From Limnoperna fortunei (lineage: Eukaryota > Mollusca > Bivalvia > Mytilida > Modiolidae): a stretch of DNA of 64,000 bases. A program made the position numbers and the translations under genes. The notes under the pieces are model-generated. The model saw nothing but the letters and a program-made list of their open reading frames with translations. It did no database searches and had not been told where the DNA came from. The stretch covers positions 21,471,083 to 21,535,082 of the forward strand of contig OX104123.1 in NCBI GenBank assembly GCA_944474755.1, written 5' to 3'. Positions within the stretch are counted from its first letter, which is position 1; every line of letters starts with the position of its first letter. Below, piece by piece: positions 61,290 to 64,000 of this stretch.

Positions 61290-61468
61290 CGAACGAATGA
61301 ACCTTTATTTTTACCTGTACTGCGCATGCGGACGAACGAACGAACGGGTTTTTATTTACTTGTTTTGCGCATGCGGACGAACGAACGAACGAACGGACGG
61401 ACGAACGGAAAACGATATACGAACGGAAAACGATATACGAACGAACGGAAAACGAAATACGAACGCAT
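61290..61468 (+). repeat. Right subterminal repeats (GCGCATGCGGACGAACG units)
   Basis: Two direct copies of about 49 bp, each a TTTATTT segment leading to GCGCATGCGGACGAACGAAC (61,322 and 61,370 regions), are followed by GAACGGAAAACGATATAC repeated three times with small changes. Very CpG-rich compared with the AT-rich interior. Confidence 0.8.
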
Positions 61469-61472
61469 AAAT

Positions 61473-61498
61473 GGGAACGTTTTACGTTTCAGGGGGTG
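61473..61498 (-). repeat. Right terminal inverted repeat
   Basis: Perfect reverse complement of 58,642-58,667, followed by TA at 61,499-61,500. Confidence 0.9.
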
Positions 61499-61736
61499 TA
61501 TCAATGCGATTTTAAATATTCATGCAGCCATGCATAAATTATTTACACATTGGCTATCCAAACTACTAACATCAAGTTAGTTTTACTGATTATAATAAAA
61601 TGCCTGAATCTATCACAACTCTGCTCAAGTTATCCAATAATTAATATCACCAGTCAATGCTATATGTGTTTTGAGTTAAAGGTAAGGTCAGGTGTGATTG
61701 ACTCTTGACGAACCAGCTGTTTTGCTTGAATATCAT

Positions 61737-61985
61737 TTGTTTTGAGGTTTATTGCTACTTTCAGCAGCTCTTTTATCCATGCCATGACATCCAGTTTTTA
61801 TTGTAAGTGGCAGTAGCATGTCAAAGCCTATGTGACCTATGGCACAAAAATTGTCCATCTATGCTTGTTAACGATTAGAGACCAGCACACCCTGCTTACA
61901 TTGACACTAAAACCCTCAATCTCATTGTTGATAGGCATGTTATCAAGAGTACATCACAAACTACATTAACCATTAGTCCACAATT
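61737..61985 (-). mobile_element. Diverged copy of the 8.5-kb SINE family (antisense)
   Basis: On the plus strand GGTTTATTGCTACTTTCAGC, CCATGACATCCAGTTTTTAT, GATTAGAGACCAGCACACCC, CTCAATCTCATTGTTGATAG and ACCATTAGTCCAC follow the same order and spacing as the SINE at 8,480-8,744. The central CTCCGGG block and the A and B boxes are strongly eroded, so it is an old, inactive copy. It lies about 240 bp beyond the TIR element. No target duplication remains. Confidence 0.8.
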
Positions 61986-62949
61986 ATGATATAATATGAC
62001 ATTTTAAATATCTAAGTAAATCTTTATTAATATAATATAAGTAAATCAATGTGTAAAATGATATACAAACACAAATTACACTTTACCATTGTAAAATGTT
62101 ATATAAACTTATCACACACAATATGACAAAAAAATAGGACAAATCCTAGTTCAAATTTAAATACCTTTTTTCAATAAAGAAACTATTTTCACAACTTTTA
62201 ACTCGCACTGAGTAAAACCAAGCAATTCTGGAACTTTGCAAAAAAACAGTAACATTTATTCTTAATAAGAAATTTTTATTCTCAAAAACATAATATTTCT
62301 CTGAAGTTTTGTTTTGCATTAAAAAGTGTTCAAAACAAAGACAAAGACTTCTCCATATTTACTTGTAAATTGTATATAACCATGCTAATTTTATACCAAT
62401 GCATTTCTATCTTTCACAATAAAGTGTTATCAACATGATTATTGTACAAGCACCTTAAGAGTTATTCCCCCACATTCTAGGTTATCTCCCTTTACAATAT
62501 TTTCAAATCATAATTTTAACAAAAAGTGTCCCTTAATTCTGTGATTAAATAATTTAAAGTATTACTAAATGCAGCAGAAAGTGTGAAAAACACCAATTAT
62601 GTATTCAGCTGAATTAATTGATTTTATGCATTGTAACACAAATCAGAAAAATATATTACATGAATTCTGTCATAATAACAATACATGTATAGGTCAAGTG
62701 TGTATTGTATTGGAATTCATGATCCAGATGATCGTAGTAAAACTGTATAAATATCAAATGAGGTGTTATTGTTATAGTAACACAAGTTAAACAAACGATG
62801 CTCTTCGTTTGCCATGTGTTTGTATCAACATGTTATACCTTTTCCGTGGGATAAATATTAAGCAAAGAATATCTTCTATACAAACAACAGGTAAATTTTT
62901 AATAGATTGATACCAGATCAACTATAAATATCACAACTTCTGTCATTAA
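61986..62949. other. AT-rich intergenic DNA, no gene seen
   Basis: Dominated by A/T runs. A 63-codon plus-strand frame at 62,599-62,790 has no recognisable domain and the composition of its surroundings. Minus-strand AATAAA hexamers occur near 62,260 and 62,276 and may be alternative SQOR polyadenylation signals. Confidence 0.45.
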
Positions 62950-62955
62950 TTTATT
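62950..62955 (-). terminator. Candidate polyadenylation signal of SQOR
   Basis: Minus-strand AATAAA about 290 bases downstream of the SQOR stop codon, the nearest canonical hexamer. In DNA this AT-rich such hexamers arise by chance, so this is only a candidate; an ATTAAA variant lies nearer, at about 63,223. Confidence 0.3.
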
Positions 62956-63246
62956 TGTATTAACAAAAAATTGTAGAAAAACAAACGTGATATAAAAAGA
63001 TATGTTCGGTGAAGTCATTCGGCAAAACATTACACTGTACAAAAACTAAGAATTCTCCGAATAGAAAATTCCAGATCTCCAACTCGGGTCTTATTAAATT
63101 ATTGTCCAGCTAACACAAATTTGACACAAACTGTGATAGCCTCTATGCATCAAATTTTGCATAAACAACTAAATAATATAAATAACTCTATGCCTCAATG
63201 CAAACAAGTGGTGAGCTTCCAAATTTAATAAGTCAGCAAATAAAAT

Positions 63247-63325
63247 TTAAGATGGCGTCTTCTCTGGTCCATCCATTCCTAAATGCAAAAGTCTTCGCCA
63301 AAACTTTGGTCCGTTCCAAAGACCA
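63247..63325 (-). CDS. SQOR: SQOR last coding exon (sulfide:quinone oxidoreductase, C-terminus)
   Basis: Terminal exon, joined to 63,826-64,000. A strong acceptor (TTTCTTAAACTGTGATTTTCAG) ends at 63,326. The first base completes an Asn codon split by the intron; 25 further residues run to TAA at 63,247-63,249. The peptide GLWNGPKFWRRLLHLGM matches the C-terminal G-W-GP-F-R-L-HLGM pattern of animal SQOR as I know it, and the protein then extends about seven residues (DGPEKTPS) past where the human protein ends. SQOR is a mitochondrial inner-membrane flavoprotein that oxidises H2S and passes electrons to ubiquinone; this C-terminal segment belongs to its membrane-associating region. Confidence 0.9.
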
Positions 63326-63825
63326 CTGAAAATCACAGTTTAAGAAACATTATAAGCATGAATCATTTAATGTTTTACTCAACTGGCTATTAACAGTGTC
63401 AAATATTGGGCCTGTATACAATTTGCTTATTAAAAGTTCCTTGGATCAATAAAGAGTGATCTGTTTAATGAACCCCTAGTACCTCAATTATTACTGCTTT
63501 TCTGAGCACGTTTATTTATAAATATACGTCTGCAATTGCCCACAAGAATTATAAACTAATTTGAATATTAAATTCATAGCACAAGGCAATCATTAATGGG
63601 GAGTACTAATTGTTGGCCAATCAAAATTAGAACTGAACTTTGAGTGGATACAAATACTCATCCCCTTTGATTCATTAGTGCTCAGGAGCTATTCACTCCT
63701 CCCCAGTTGTAACATTACTTCTCCCGAACCACACTCCTCTGTGTTTAAAACATTACTGCTCCAGAACTACACTCCTCCCCCTTTGAACCATTTCTGCTGC
63801 CACTCACTATTACACCTTCACTTAC
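63326..63825 (-). other. SQOR final intron (500 bp, GT-AG)
   Basis: The donor is AA|GTAAGTG at 63,825 and the acceptor TTTTCAG| at 63,326. It is a phase 2 intron (two bases of the split codon lie upstream). Its donor-side part holds four imperfect 38-bp repeats. Confidence 0.88.
63661..63810. repeat. Four-copy 38-bp imperfect tandem repeat in the SQOR intron
   Basis: Units start at about 63,661, 63,700, 63,738 and 63,776, each of the form TCCCC-TTTG-AACATTACTGCTCC followed by an ACACTCC-like end. Units two and three are exactly 38 bp. Degenerate; no function suggested. Confidence 0.7.
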
Positions 63826-64000
63826 TTCATCATCATATGCCAGTACACGTGAGGTAGCATGTCTTTTTTCAGGAAGTACATTGTTCTTCTCTCTACTCCT
63901 TGGTTTATCGGGAATGTCTCTAGAGGGTTCAGATCAAAATCAAATTCTGCCAAAATACATTTGCCTCTTGATGTCACTAGTGGACAGGATGTGTACCCAT
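63826..64000 (-). CDS. SQOR: SQOR penultimate exon, partial (sulfide:quinone oxidoreductase)
   Basis: Open to the window edge. Minus-strand translation from 63,998 gives GYTSCPLVTSRGKCILAEFD, then an acidic stretch, ETFPINQGVERRTMYFLKKD and MLPHVYWHMMM, ending in the split codon AA|T. These blocks are diagnostic for animal SQOR (family pattern YDGYTSCPLVT...ILAEFD...ETFP..Q..ER..MY..K...P..YW). The cysteine in TSCPL corresponds to one of the two redox-active cysteines, human Cys379 by memory. Counting from it, the distance to the HLGM end agrees with the human protein. The phenylalanine- and aspartate-rich segment has no frameshift or stop. The rest of the gene lies beyond 64,000. Confidence 0.93.

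Larger units (their letters stand above)
58642..61498. mobile_element. Non-autonomous TIR DNA transposon, 2,857 bp, TA target
   Basis: The two ends are perfect 26-bp inverted repeats beginning CACCCCCTGAAACGTAAAAC (58,642-58,667 and 61,473-61,498), flanked on both sides by TA (58,640-58,641 and 61,499-61,500). A TA target duplication is the hallmark of Tc1/mariner-type elements. The interior has no reading frame resembling a transposase. It holds GAACG-rich stretches near both ends and a 26-copy 52-bp minisatellite in the middle, and is otherwise AT-rich. It is much longer than a typical MITE, partly because of the minisatellite. It would need a transposase supplied in trans. The superfamily is inferred only from the TA duplication. 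Confidence 0.82.

Noticed and set aside
63233..63325. Alternative frame of the last SQOR exon, which stays open for 31 codons to TGA at 63,233.
   Set aside because: The other frame continues the SQOR reading frame across the GT-AG intron and gives the family's C-terminal GP-F-R-L-HLGM pattern; the alternative matches nothing I know.

Overview
The window looks like nuclear DNA of a mollusc, most likely a bivalve. Three observations support this. The only gene I can name is the 3' end of a spliced, mitochondrial-type sulfide:quinone oxidoreductase (SQOR) with GT-AG introns. There are tRNA-derived SINEs of a kind I associate with molluscan genomes. The flanks are AT-rich and crowded with repeats. 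No species can be fixed from the sequence alone.

Layout. (1) 1-53,620: one uninterrupted head-to-tail satellite array of about 80 monomers of about 668 bp (662-672), which runs off the left edge of the window. The monomer is composite, in the order A (188 bp), a 17-bp spacer, B1 (134 bp), B2 (134 bp), A' (195-199 bp). A and A' are homologous, and B1 and B2 are homologous, so the unit appears to have been built by two local tandem duplications. Superimposed on it are higher-order repeats (1,336-bp dimers, a 2,004-bp trimer, blocks displaced by 2,670, about 3,520, about 4,680, 9,358 and 12,030 bp), 187-bp A/A' hybrid units, and deletion junctions. A single antisense SINE with target-site duplications interrupts the array at 8,480-8,744. 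(2) 53,621-58,640: AT-rich, apparently non-coding DNA holding a SINE relic, a foldback element of about 0.94 kb (54,342-55,279), a T36-G15 homopolymer junction, and two diverged copies of a second short interspersed repeat. (3) 58,642-61,498: a 2,857-bp non-autonomous DNA-transposon-like element with perfect 26-bp terminal inverted repeats and TA target duplication, carrying an internal 52-bp minisatellite (about 26 copies) and GAACG-rich subterminal repeats. (4) 61,500-63,246: AT-rich DNA with another SINE relic and the probable SQOR 3' UTR. (5) 63,247-64,000: the last two SQOR exons on the minus strand, separated by a 500-bp intron.

The short open reading frames inside the satellite are by-products of a repeat whose length is not a multiple of three, and I do not treat them as genes. 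The biological interest lies in the evolution of the satellite (nested duplication, recombination between internal paralogues, higher-order homogenisation, a degenerate edge) and in the TIR element that carries its own minisatellite. Percent identities and counts are hand alignments from reading the sequence. Novelty could not be tested without databases.
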